From Planctomyces sp. SH-PL14 (lineage in GTDB: Bacteria; Planctomycetota; Planctomycetia; Planctomycetales; Planctomycetaceae), in NCBI RefSeq assembly GCF_001610835.1, contig NZ_CP011270.1:2932001-2996000 (forward strand): DNA of 64,000 nt, read 5' to 3'. A program made the position numbers and the translations under genes. Positions 19,133 through 28,000 of the stretch are shown piece after piece (position 1 is the first letter of the stretch; each line of letters begins with the position of its first letter). A model generated the notes under the pieces. It was not told the origin of the DNA and searched no databases. It saw nothing but the letters and a program-made list of their open reading frames with translations.

Positions 19133-20163
19133 CACCGGATCACCCCCTTCTGCCAGTTGAGGACCCGGTCCCGGACGAGGAACAGGAGCGTCATGAGGCT
19201 GGAGAAGAAGACCGACATGATGACCAGCGCGGCGTAGACGTTGGCGTATTCGAGGTAGCCCTGCTGCCACTTGAGATACCAGCCGAGCCCCGCCGAGACG
19301 CCCACGGTCTCGGCGACAATCAACGTGAGGAAGGCGGCCCCGAGTCCCATGAAGAGACCGAGGAAGATGCTCGGGAGGGCGGCGGGCAGCGCGACCCGGA
19401 AGATGAGGTACCGCGGGCCCGCGCCGAGCGTCCGGGCGACGTCTAGGAAGGCGATCGGGACGTTCGCCAGTCCCGAGGCAGTGAGCATCGTGACCGGGAA
19501 CCAGACCGCGAGCGCGATGAGGGCCGCCCCGGAGAGAAAGTGGCTTGGAAAGAGGACCATCATCAGCGGGACGTAGGCGGTGGCGGGAATCGGGCCGACC
19601 ACTTTGAGGAGCGGCATCCCCCAGTAGCGGATCGTCCGGAACCAGCCGATCAGGATGCCGCAGACGAGCCCCGCGGCGACGCCCGCCGTGTAGCCCGCCA
19701 GCAGGAGCCGGAGCGAGTGGTACGTGCTGACGGCGAGCATGGTTCGGTCGTCATACAGGCTGAGGAGAACCCGCTGCGGTCCGGGGAAGTAGGGGAGCGG
19801 CAGGAGGTTTCCCTTGACGGTGACGAGGTTCCAGAGGGCGAGGAGGAAGGCCACGCCGCCGACGAGCGGAGCGTTGCGGCGGACCCAGGGAGAGAACCGC
19901 GTCCTCATCGCGCCAACGATGGCGAACACGAGTGTGCAGGCCAGCAGTCCCACGAGCAGTCCGCTGTAGAGCCTCGTCGGCGGGACGGCCTGCCGATGAG
20001 GAAGCCCCCATTCGACGAGCAGGGCCGCCGCCACGACCGCGGCCGGCGCGACGAGGCGTCCCCACCCCGATCGGTCTCCGGAAGGGAGCGGCGGGCGCGA
20101 ATCCGTCCGTCCGGCAATCGGTTCCTCGACAGGAGAGGGTGGGGGAAGCGTTTCAGCAGACAA
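19129..20163 (-). CDS. ABC transporter permease (NitT/TauT type)
   Basis: The 344-residue inner-membrane protein has a proline-rich cytosolic N terminus of about 35 residues, two or three extra helices, and then the BPD_transp_1 core with about six helices. The EAA-like coupling region reads DVARTLGAGPRYLIFRVALPAALPSIFLGLFMG (about residues 240-272), ahead of GLGAAFLTLIVAETVG. It would pair with the ATPase downstream and the lipoprotein SBP upstream. The most likely start is TTG at 20163, with GGAG about ten bases upstream; it lies 54 bases after the SBP stop codon. Substrates of this branch include nitrate, sulfonates, taurine and pyrimidine precursors, and the actual one cannot be told. Confidence 0.88.
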   Translation of the reverse strand: MSAETLPPPSPVEEPIAGRTDSRPPLPSGDRSGWGRLVAPAAVVAAALLVEWGLPHRQAVPPTRLYSGLLVGLLACTLVFAIVGAMRTRFSPWVRRNAPLVGGVAFLLALWNLVTVKGNLLPLPYFPGPQRVLLSLYDDRTMLAVSTYHSLRLLLAGYTAGVAAGLVCGILIGWFRTIRYWGMPLLKVVGPIPATAYVPLMMVLFPSHFLSGAALIALAVWFPVTMLTASGLANVPIAFLDVARTLGAGPRYLIFRVALPAALPSIFLGLFMGLGAAFLTLIVAETVGVSAGLGWYLKWQQGYLEYANVYAALVIMSVFFSSLMTLLFLVRDRVLNWQKGVIRW

Positions 20164-20217
20164 CGAGACCAGACTCCGGACAAGACGCGATGAACGGGAG
20201 CGAGACGCGCGACAGGC

Positions 20218-21402
20218 CTACTGGCCGCAGAGTTCGGTTCGGGAGACGCACTGGTCGCAGCACATGAAGCGGAAGTTCGTGTCGGTGGCGAACAGCCGGG
20301 CGAGGGCGACCGGGTCGAGCGCCGGGGGGGCTCCGCCGCCGGCGACCTTCTCGACCTGCACCCCCTTGAGCCATTCGTCCGTGACTCCGTCGAGATCGGT
20401 CCAGGCCCGCCGGGCGAGTTCGTCCGGATCGGTCGACGAATTGAGGAGCCCGGCGGTCTTCATCTCGCGGGCGGCCGAGAGGATGCTGTCGCGGCACTTC
20501 GTGACGCCGGGCATGAAGGTCAGCTTGCCGATGGCATGGCCGTTGATCTCGGCGGTCGAGGCGACGTACTTGCTGGCGACCGAGAGCTCGCCGGCAGCGC
20601 CGGGGTTCGTGTCGACCCACAGGGCGCCCTTAAGGAGGGCGCGCGTCACCTTGGCGGCGGAGGCGGGGTCGCGGGCGAGGAACTTGCCGCTGACGACGGT
20701 CGCGCAGCAGTATTCGTCGCGGTAGGGGGCGTCGAGGGCCTGGTCGGCGATCGTGTGGACGTTCTTCGTGGCGGCGAGGATCGAGCCGAGCGGCTCCGAG
20801 TCGGCGACGGCGTCGATGTCGCCGTTGTCGAGAGCGAGGCCCATCACCTCGGGGGAGACGACCTTCCAGGTGACGTCGCTCCGGGGGTCCATTCCGGCCG
20901 CCTTGAGAGCCCGGCTGGCGAAGAGGAACGGCGGACTTCCCATCGTCGGGATGCCGATCGTCTTCCCCTTGAGGTCGGCGACCGTCTTGACCGAGGACTT
21001 GGGATCGGCCTGGACTCGCAGGCATCCGGAGTGGACCCCGCCGGTGATCTTGACGTCGAGCCCCTGCTCGATCGGCTTCAGGAGGTACATGATGAGCGTG
21101 TAGTTGGCGTCGAACCGCCCCAGGCCGAGTCCGTCCCGCAGGCCGTCCCAGTCGGTCTTCACGAACTCGACCTCGATCCCCTCCTCTTTGAAGAAGCCCT
21201 TCTCCGCGGCGACGAACATCGCCGCCTCGCAGGTGAGGCCGAGGTAGCCGATCTTCACCTTGGCCGGGCCGGCGGGTGCCTGGGCGGCGGGCTTCGTCCC
21301 GGGGCCGGCCGCCTCCTGGCATCCCAGGATCGTCGCCAGCAGGCAGCTCAGGCCGAGGCCGAGCAGACGGCGGTGCGGGAAAGAGGTGGTGGGAGCAGTC
21401 AT
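20218..21402 (-). CDS. NMT1/THI5-like substrate-binding lipoprotein with C-terminal Cys cluster
   Basis: The 394-residue lipoprotein has a lipobox (LLATILGC, Cys28) and then a periplasmic binding fold: KVKIGYLGLTCEAAMFVAAEKGFF, then VADLKGKTIGIPTMGSP, as in NMT1/SsuA/TauA-like proteins. It would deliver the ligand to the permease encoded downstream. The C terminus is odd: it ends with a Cys-rich tail, FMCCDQCVSRTELCGQ, giving CC-x2-C-x6-C, not usual for this family and suggestive of metal or thiol chemistry. The ATG at 21402 leads directly into the signal peptide. The gene follows the heptad-repeat protein gene by 106 bases. Confidence 0.87.
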   Translation of the reverse strand: MTAPTTSFPHRRLLGLGLSCLLATILGCQEAAGPGTKPAAQAPAGPAKVKIGYLGLTCEAAMFVAAEKGFFKEEGIEVEFVKTDWDGLRDGLGLGRFDANYTLIMYLLKPIEQGLDVKITGGVHSGCLRVQADPKSSVKTVADLKGKTIGIPTMGSPPFLFASRALKAAGMDPRSDVTWKVVSPEVMGLALDNGDIDAVADSEPLGSILAATKNVHTIADQALDAPYRDEYCCATVVSGKFLARDPASAAKVTRALLKGALWVDTNPGAAGELSVASKYVASTAEINGHAIGKLTFMPGVTKCRDSILSAAREMKTAGLLNSSTDPDELARRAWTDLDGVTDEWLKGVQVEKVAGGGAPPALDPVALARLFATDTNFRFMCCDQCVSRTELCGQ

Positions 21403-21508
21403 GAGAGACTCCGGACGAGAAGCGGAAGGGCCGGCTGATCAGGGAATGAGCAGGACGACACGAGCAGGCAGGAGCCGGCGGTCCGGCTCCCGCCTGCGGG
21501 GGCGGACG

Positions 21509-21838
21509 TTACTTGCCCATGATCTTCTTCTGGTTTGACAGGATCTTGTCCTGGTTCGCCTTGATCTCCCCCTGGTTGGAGACGATCAGGTCGAGCTTCC
21601 CCTGGTTGGCGAGGATCTGCTCCTGGTTCGAGACGATCGACGACTGGTTCTTGAGGAGTTTGTCGATCTTGGCCTGGTTCGTGAGGATCGTGTCCTGGTT
21701 GGCGATGATCGCCTTCTGGTTGGCGACGAGCTTGTCGAGCTTGGCCTGATTCCCTTCGATCTTCTTCTGGTTCGCCAGGATCTTTTCCTGGTTGGAGATG
21801 ATCTTCTCCTGGTTGCTCAGCACCTTGTCGTCCGCCAT
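21509..21838 (-). CDS. small NQ-repeat coiled-coil protein
   Basis: The 109-residue protein consists almost entirely of units of the type NQxx(I/L)xx. Thirteen NQ pairs occur at residues 9, 16, 23, 30, 40, 47, 54, 64, 71, 78, 88, 95 and 102. The spacing is seven with a ten-residue step recurring, so the main period is 24 residues (7+7+10). Hydrophobic residues at constant positions predict a long amphipathic helix or coiled coil; the conserved Asn-Gln pair is unusual. There is no signal peptide. The ATG lies 91 bases after the UnbU-like stop, inside the long minus-strand block. I do not know a described family. It could be an oligomerisation or scaffold protein, which is inference. Confidence 0.8.
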   Translation of the reverse strand: MADDKVLSNQEKIISNQEKILANQKKIEGNQAKLDKLVANQKAIIANQDTILTNQAKIDKLLKNQSSIVSNQEQILANQGKLDLIVSNQGEIKANQDKILSNQKKIMGK

Positions 21839-21929
21839 GGTGAAACTCCGGAAGGGTGAAACAGAAAGGGAGACGTGAACGAGAGACGTGGAACGAAGAA
21901 GTGAAAGCAGACGTTTTCGAGATCGATTG

Positions 21930-23144
21930 TCACCGGTCGCGCGGCTGAGCGAGGACAGGACGGCGCGGCTCGGCGGGCGCCGCGGCGAGATCGGAGTCCG
22001 CGGCCGCCGCGATCGTCAGGGAATCGCTTCCGGGAACCGGAGTGCGGATGGGTGTCGACGACGCGGCCGCCCTGCGGGCTTTGCGGGAGTCGGCATAGAT
22101 CTCGATCAGGTTCGCCGCCGGGCCGACGATGAACAGCGCGTGGTACAGCGAGTGGACGTCCTTGAAGACGAGCCGCAGCATCGTCTCCATGACCGCCACC
22201 AGGACCGCCACGACGGTCTGGCTCGTCCAGCCGCGGGTCGTCGTCTTGGGGTCGGTGATCATGAAGAAGATGTAGAGCTGGAACATCGGGCTCGTCATCG
22301 GGGCGATTTCGGTCTGCCACGGATGACCGGTGACGAAGCTCCGCAGGAACGACAGCCCGATGAACGAGAGCACGAAGGCGAACGGGATGTGGAACCGGCC
22401 CAGCCGGTACATAATAAGGCTGCCGAGGACCCAGATCGTCAGGAGGGCGAGGCCGTTGTTCCCCGCCTGGACCGTGAGACTGGCGACGTGGGCCGGCGCC
22501 AGGAAGAGCATCATCGTCACGCCGAAGTTCGTCGGGTTCCAGATGTGCCGGTCGCCGATCCGCAGGACGTACTTGGACGTAATCGAGATCAGCCCGCACA
22601 GGACGAACGGCCACAGCGACGAGGACTTGATCAGGATCCCGACACTGATCCCCGAGACATAGGCGCTCGCCAGGTGCGGCCACCGTCCCCAGAAGAAGCG
22701 GCCCAGGACCATCTCGGCGACAATCGTGGTCACGATCGCCACGAAGGTCGGGGAGTATTCGAGGATCCGTCCGCCGCTCGCCGTCACGAGCCAGGGGGGA
22801 GCGGGGTGGTTTTCGAGGATGCTGAATGCGGCGTCCCCGAGGGCGAGGACGACCGTGACGAGGAGCGGGGCCTGGAAGCGGCGATCCTTCCAGACGAGCT
22901 TGTGCCACACGGCCAGGAGCGCGCCGAGCAGGAGAATGACACCCAGGACCCGCGGGAGCGAGGGATCGACCGTGACCCCGCCGAACTGCGTCAGGAGGGC
23001 GGCGAGCGAGCGGTTCAGAGACGCGCGGCCGGCGTAGAACCCGCCCAGCAATACAAGGGTCGCTGCCGTCCGCCACGCAAAGCCCGCCTTGGAGACGCGC
23101 GGTGGGCAGGACGGACAGGCAGGTGAGCCGGGAGGGCAATTCAT
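21930..23144 (-). CDS. UnbU-like membrane protein (NqrB/RnfD superfamily)
   Basis: The 404-residue integral membrane protein has about nine or ten hydrophobic segments. Family marks of the NqrB/RnfD superfamily are SKYVLRIGDRHIWNPTNFG (compare HxFNPAAFG) and FFMITDPKTTTRG (compare MATDPVS). The SGAT-type threonine motif that carries covalent FMN in NqrB and RnfD is not evident, so electron transport is uncertain. Relatives called UnbU occur next to UnbV in enediyne warhead cassettes. The N terminus has a Cys/Pro-rich stretch (CPPGSPACPSCPP). Its ATG overlaps the UnbV-like stop in an ATGA, so the two are translationally coupled. The C-terminal 50 residues are a Pro/Ala-rich, probably disordered tail. 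Confidence 0.82.
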   Translation of the reverse strand: MNCPPGSPACPSCPPRVSKAGFAWRTAATLVLLGGFYAGRASLNRSLAALLTQFGGVTVDPSLPRVLGVILLLGALLAVWHKLVWKDRRFQAPLLVTVVLALGDAAFSILENHPAPPWLVTASGGRILEYSPTFVAIVTTIVAEMVLGRFFWGRWPHLASAYVSGISVGILIKSSSLWPFVLCGLISITSKYVLRIGDRHIWNPTNFGVTMMLFLAPAHVASLTVQAGNNGLALLTIWVLGSLIMYRLGRFHIPFAFVLSFIGLSFLRSFVTGHPWQTEIAPMTSPMFQLYIFFMITDPKTTTRGWTSQTVVAVLVAVMETMLRLVFKDVHSLYHALFIVGPAANLIEIYADSRKARRAAASSTPIRTPVPGSDSLTIAAAADSDLAAAPAEPRRPVLAQPRDR

Positions 23145-25051
23145 GGCGTCGGCTCCTTCGAGTCGGTCTCGTCAAGGCGATGGAGAGTGCGGACCGCCGG
23201 CTCCTTGAGGACGGTCGTCCGGCCGGAGGGCCACGTCACCACAGCCTCCTCGATCACGGCAGTCTTTCCCAGACCGAAATGGAGACGGAGCATGCTCTGG
23301 GAGGCGTAGGCGTCCCCCGCGGTCACGACCTGCTGCTGCCGCCGCGGGGAGGGATCCTCCGCGGTCCGCCAGATCACGACGACCTCGGCTCCGACGGCGC
23401 TGCGGTTGCTCCACGGAATCTGGGCCGGCCGGCCGCTCGCGTTGGCATCCGGTCGAGCTCCGCCAGTGAGCTGGAACTGGATCCAGTCCTGTCCTTCGGC
23501 GACGGTGTTGCGGTAGAGGAGCGCCTTCCCGTTCTGGCTGGCGACCACGACGTCGATGACGCCGCGGTTCGACAGGTCGGCGAGCGCGACCGCCCGCCCG
23601 TCGTTCGTCTCGGTGACGCCGACGGCGGCGCAGACGTCCGTGAAGTCCCCTCCCTTGTTCAGCCAGACGCACTTCGTCTGGAAGCCGGCGAGGCTCTGAT
23701 CGCCGATCGGAGGCCAGAATTTGGCGTCGCCGATGAGGCCCTTGAGGCCCCCGGCGATCTTGCCGTAGTCGTACCAGTAGCTCTTGCCGACGGCGGCCGA
23801 GATGTAGCCGTTGGTCTGGAACAGATCGAGCCAGCCGTCGTTGTTGAGGTCGGCGAACTTGGCCCCCCAGCTCCAGCCGCCGCGCTCGATGTTGAGCGTC
23901 CCGGCCTGATTCAGGTATCGCTGGACGCCCCGCCCCGCTCCCTCGTCGATTTCGCCGATCGGGACCCACAGGTTGTTCCCCTGGACGAGGTTGCCGGGCT
24001 CCGTGATGTTCGTGATGTAGACCGACTGCCGGCCTTCGTTCAGCGGATCGCCGAGGCTGGCGCTCATGCCGCTCTTGGGGGTGACGCCGATCCCGCTGGC
24101 ATACCCCACTTCCTCGAACCGCTCCCCGCCGCGGCTGGCGAAGAACTCCGAGACGCCGTAGTCGTTGGCCAGCACGAGGTCCGGATAGCCGTTTCCGTCG
24201 AGGTCCGCCGAGACGACGCCGAGAGTCCAGCGTGTGCTCTCGATCCCGACCGCCTTCGTGACGTTCTCGAACTTTCCGTCGCCGAGGTTCTTGAGCAGGA
24301 CCTTGCCGCCGCCGTTCGTGGCGAACTCAAACGACTCCGGCATGATCCGGGTCGTCGAGAGGTTCCACAGGTCGATGTTGTCCGGCCAGTAGCCGGCGAG
24401 GAACAGGTCGAGCCGGCCGTCGCGGTTGTAGTCGAGCCAGCAGGCGGCGTTGGCGTTCATCCAGGCCGGGAGACCGGAGCCTTCCGTCACCCGCTCGAAC
24501 CGCTTTCCCTCGATGTTGTGGAACAGCTCCGGCCGGCCCCACCGGTAGACGAGGAGGTCGGGGTAGCCGTCGTTGTCGTAGTCCGCCGCAATCGCACCCA
24601 TGCAGGCGCCGGTCCCGGGCTGGTTGAGGTCGGCCACCCCCATCGCGGCGGCGGTCTCTTCGAACGTCCCGTCCCCCTTGTTGCGGAAGAGGGCGTTCTG
24701 CCCGCCGGCGTCGCTCGTCACAAAGTACAGGTCGAGCCAGCCGTCGGCGTCGTAGTCGAGGACCGTCGCCGCCGCTCCCATCGGGTTGACGAGCGGCATG
24801 ATGTGGGCCAGCTTCGCATCGAGCGTCGGGGCGTGGTGCTGGAACTCGATCCCCGCCTCTTTGGCCGATTCCGTGAAGTGGAACCCGTACCGCTCGAGAG
24901 GCGTGGCCCGCGACCCGCCTCGGGAATCCGCCACTCCCTCCTGTCCGCCGATGCGATTCCAGAGGTTTTCGCCCGAGCCCCGCAGCGCCACGAAGACGAG
25001 CAGCCCGACGAAAAGGCAGGTGATGACCGCCTGCTTCTGTCCGCGACTCAT
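23141..25051 (-). CDS. UnbV-like FG-GAP/ASPIC (CRTAC1-family) protein
   Basis: The 636-residue protein has an N-terminal anchor helix (ITCLFVGLLVFVALRG) followed by a periplasmic or surface beta-propeller. At least six FG-GAP/VCBS calcium-type motifs are visible, for example DYDADGWLDLYFV, DYDNDGYPDLLVY, DYNRDGRLDLFLA, DLDGNGYPDLVLA and DLNNDGWLDLFQT. The C-terminal ASPIC/UnbV domain reads GAEVVVIWRT and LRLHFGLGKTAVIEEAVVTWPSG. Human CRTAC1 and enediyne UnbV share this layout; the biochemical role is unknown. The ATG at 25051 has AGGAGG upstream and overlaps the stop of the preceding TPR lipoprotein gene (ATGA). The longer frame from 25927 is spurious. Confidence 0.9.
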   Translation of the reverse strand: MSRGQKQAVITCLFVGLLVFVALRGSGENLWNRIGGQEGVADSRGGSRATPLERYGFHFTESAKEAGIEFQHHAPTLDAKLAHIMPLVNPMGAAATVLDYDADGWLDLYFVTSDAGGQNALFRNKGDGTFEETAAAMGVADLNQPGTGACMGAIAADYDNDGYPDLLVYRWGRPELFHNIEGKRFERVTEGSGLPAWMNANAACWLDYNRDGRLDLFLAGYWPDNIDLWNLSTTRIMPESFEFATNGGGKVLLKNLGDGKFENVTKAVGIESTRWTLGVVSADLDGNGYPDLVLANDYGVSEFFASRGGERFEEVGYASGIGVTPKSGMSASLGDPLNEGRQSVYITNITEPGNLVQGNNLWVPIGEIDEGAGRGVQRYLNQAGTLNIERGGWSWGAKFADLNNDGWLDLFQTNGYISAAVGKSYWYDYGKIAGGLKGLIGDAKFWPPIGDQSLAGFQTKCVWLNKGGDFTDVCAAVGVTETNDGRAVALADLSNRGVIDVVVASQNGKALLYRNTVAEGQDWIQFQLTGGARPDANASGRPAQIPWSNRSAVGAEVVVIWRTAEDPSPRRQQQVVTAGDAYASQSMLRLHFGLGKTAVIEEAVVTWPSGRTTVLKEPAVRTLHRLDETDSKEPTP

Positions 25052-28000
25052 GGCGTCCTCCTGGCCGCAGTCGGCGCGGCGGAGGGGGCGGGGCTTCGAG
25101 GAGGACGCAGCCCCCGCTCGAAGAGTTCCGGGGTCACGTACCGCGTATGAAAGACGTCCCAGTCCTGCGGGTGCCGCCGGTAGGTGGGATCCTCTTCCAG
25201 GGTCGTTGGCGGGGTGTCGTAGGTGGTCATGTCGTGGGCCGGCAGCGGCAGGACGAACTTGCCGAAGCGGGTGTTGAAGTCCCCGTCCTTGACCCAGCCG
25301 TCGGAGACCCAGACGAAGTCCCGTTTCCAGCCGGCGGGCGGGGGAGTGGGGACCGGATACCGCAGGACGACCTCGTCCCCCGCGGTCAGGATGGCGTACC
25401 GGTCGTCGACGCTGCGGACGAGCTCCTGAATGTCCCCGAACCGCGTATGATACCCGATCAGGTCCCGCCAGGGCTGACCGATCCCGACGAGCTGATTGTA
25501 ATGCGGAAGTTCGGGCGAGCCGGGATTGGCCTGCGTCATCGCGACGACCCCGCGGAACCGCAGATCGACCTGCGTGGGGACGAGATCCGTCCGCTGCACC
25601 GCCCCCGGATCGAGGCCCCGGGCGACTGCCAGCGAATCCCAGTAGATCTCCATCGTCGTCCGCAGACGCAGCCGCCGCGGGACCCCCTCCCCGGCCAGCC
25701 CGTCGAGCCGAACGAGGACGGTCTTGTTCTTCCCCGCCGGGAAGCCGAGCTTGTCGCGGGCGGTCTTCCAGGCGCCGGTCCACGGGCGGTCGTCTTCGAT
25801 CCTGCCGTCGGCCGGGACATCCGGAGCTTCGAGGACGAGTCCCTGGGGGCGGGCGTGTTCGCCTTGTTCGAGGGCGTAGTTCACGGAGCTGTCGGTCGGG
25901 TGGACCCAGCCGCGGGCGATGAGCCACACCGGACCGTCCGCGGGATCAACCGGCCCGAGGTCGAACTCGACCCAGTGGTCGTTCGTGACTCCCTGGTATC
26001 GGCCGCGGCCTGCTCGGTCGAGATGCACGCCATCGGTCTCCCGGACCTCCTCCGTCGCGTCCTGGCCGAGGTGATCCCAGGCCCGGACGACGGGCTGCCG
26101 CTTCTCGACGAGCTGGAACGTCGGCTCCGACGGTTCCATGCAGAATCGCTCGTCGACGAAGAACTCCGTTCCCGCCGGATGATCGACGGCGAACAGGCCG
26201 ACCTGATCGAAGAAGTGCGTCTCCCACAGGTTCGCGTTGACGCGGAGGTCGTAGTGGCCGTCCCGTTCGACGAGCTGCTCGCCGGGGATCCGGACCCAGT
26301 CGGTCGTCTGAAGGAAGCCTCCTTTATTGGAGGCGTTGATATACATCCCCAGCGGCGTGCTCCACATGAAGTCGGTCACGAACTCGAACCGCTCGCCGTT
26401 CCAGGCGTAGAGGAACGGGCACGACCCCTTGAGCCGCTGGAGGGCGACGACGGTGGTGTCCGGCTTGAGGTTGAACTCGAACTGCGGAGCCCCGTTCGGC
26501 CAGTCGATCCGGGCGATGTCCGCCTGCGGCCGCTCGCCGAGTCCGAAGTGGACCGCCGGGCGCTCGATCGGCTGCTTCGCCACGAGCGTCCCGGAGCGGA
26601 TCTCGATCGAGCCGCCGATCCCGAACGAGTTAATCCGGTTGTCGCCGTCCGCCTTCGTCGCCTGCGGCCGGAGCGTCAGCCAGTGGTAGTTCTTCTCGCC
26701 GCGGCTTTGCAGCTGCAGCGGCTGGCCGTCGGGATCGAGCCCCAGGAGACCGAGCCGGCCGGTCCCCGCCAGGTCGGCCGCGGCCAGGAGATTCGGGGGA
26801 AGTTTGGCGGCGGCGGGTTGGAAGGATTTACCCGCTTCGCCCAGCCACAGCAGCGAGCTGGACGGTCCCGAGGCCAGGAGATCGATCGCGCCGTTGTTGT
26901 CGAAGTCGCCCGTGAACAGTCGGACGGCCCCGGGGGCGGTCTGGGAATCGAGTCCCGCGAAGCGGCCGAGCTCCGCGACAGTCCACCTGGCCCGCTTTCC
27001 TTCATCGGCAAGGACCAGCAGCCCGCCGTCCTGCCGGAGGGTCACGAGGTCGAAGGCTCCGTCTTCATTGGCGTCCGCGACGGCGATCGCCAGGAAGCGA
27101 TCGGTCGGCGCGGAGGCCGGCCAGGGCCGGAACGAGGACATCCGGTCGTTGGCGTAAACCCGCAGCCGTCCCTCTGCGTCCAGCAGGGCCGCGTCGGGAA
27201 CGCCGTCCGCGTCGAAGTCGCCCCAGGCGAACTGCTGCGGGCCCTTGGCCTCCGCGAAGACCGGCTCCGGCCTGAAGGTCCCGTCGAAGTTGTTCCGCAG
27301 CTGGAGCGGCGAGTCGGACGCCCGGGAGAGGAGCAGGTCGAGATCGGCGTCGAGGTCGAGGTCCGCCGCCAGCGCGGCGCCGTAGTGGCCGGTCAGAACG
27401 TCCTCCGGCAGACCGGTCTTGGCCGTCACATCTTCGAACGTGCCGTCCTCCTTCTGCTGCAGGAACCGCAGCCCCTGGGGACCCGCCACGACGAGGTCGG
27501 TCCGCTGGTCATTGTTCCAGTCGATGGCGACGATCCCGCCGGGGGCCGCCGGGATCGAGGGGATAGAGACCTCCTGATCGGCGCGGTGGAGCTCCGTGTC
27601 GCTCGCGAGGAACGTCACCGGATTCCCCTCTGACGAGAGCCACACCGGCAGGACGGTCTTCCAGGCTCCGGCCGGAAACGCGGCCGATTCGTCGCGGGCA
27701 AAGGCGATCGCGGCATCGGCCGCCGCGGGCTGCGGCACGCTCGCGGGCAGTGTGAGGAAGGCCCGCAGGGGATCGCCGAGCAGCGAATCCGGGGGCTGGA
27801 TCTCGGCCGCCTTCCGGGCGTAACCGCGTTCCGCCTTGAGGACGTTGGTGAACCGCAGGAGCGGGGCAACCGTGGAGGGCTTCTTCGGGTCGGCGAGCGT
27901 CCGCTTCAGGTCCGCCAGCATCGTCTGCGTCCGGGTTTCCCAGTTCGGCGCGAGGGCGTCGAACTGCTTCAGCGTGTCCGTCACCGCGGCCGCGTCGTTC

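Noticed and set aside
21509-21838. Regular ~21-base periodicity resembling a CRISPR or tandem repeat array
   Set aside because: The period is the codon pattern of heptads in a coding sequence with one intact frame; units vary in sequence and there are no spacers.
25052-25927. N-terminal extension of the UnbV-like gene to 25927
   Set aside because: The extension overlaps the TPR/ASPIC gene in another frame and has no protein features; AGGAGG and the anchor helix point to the ATG at 25051.
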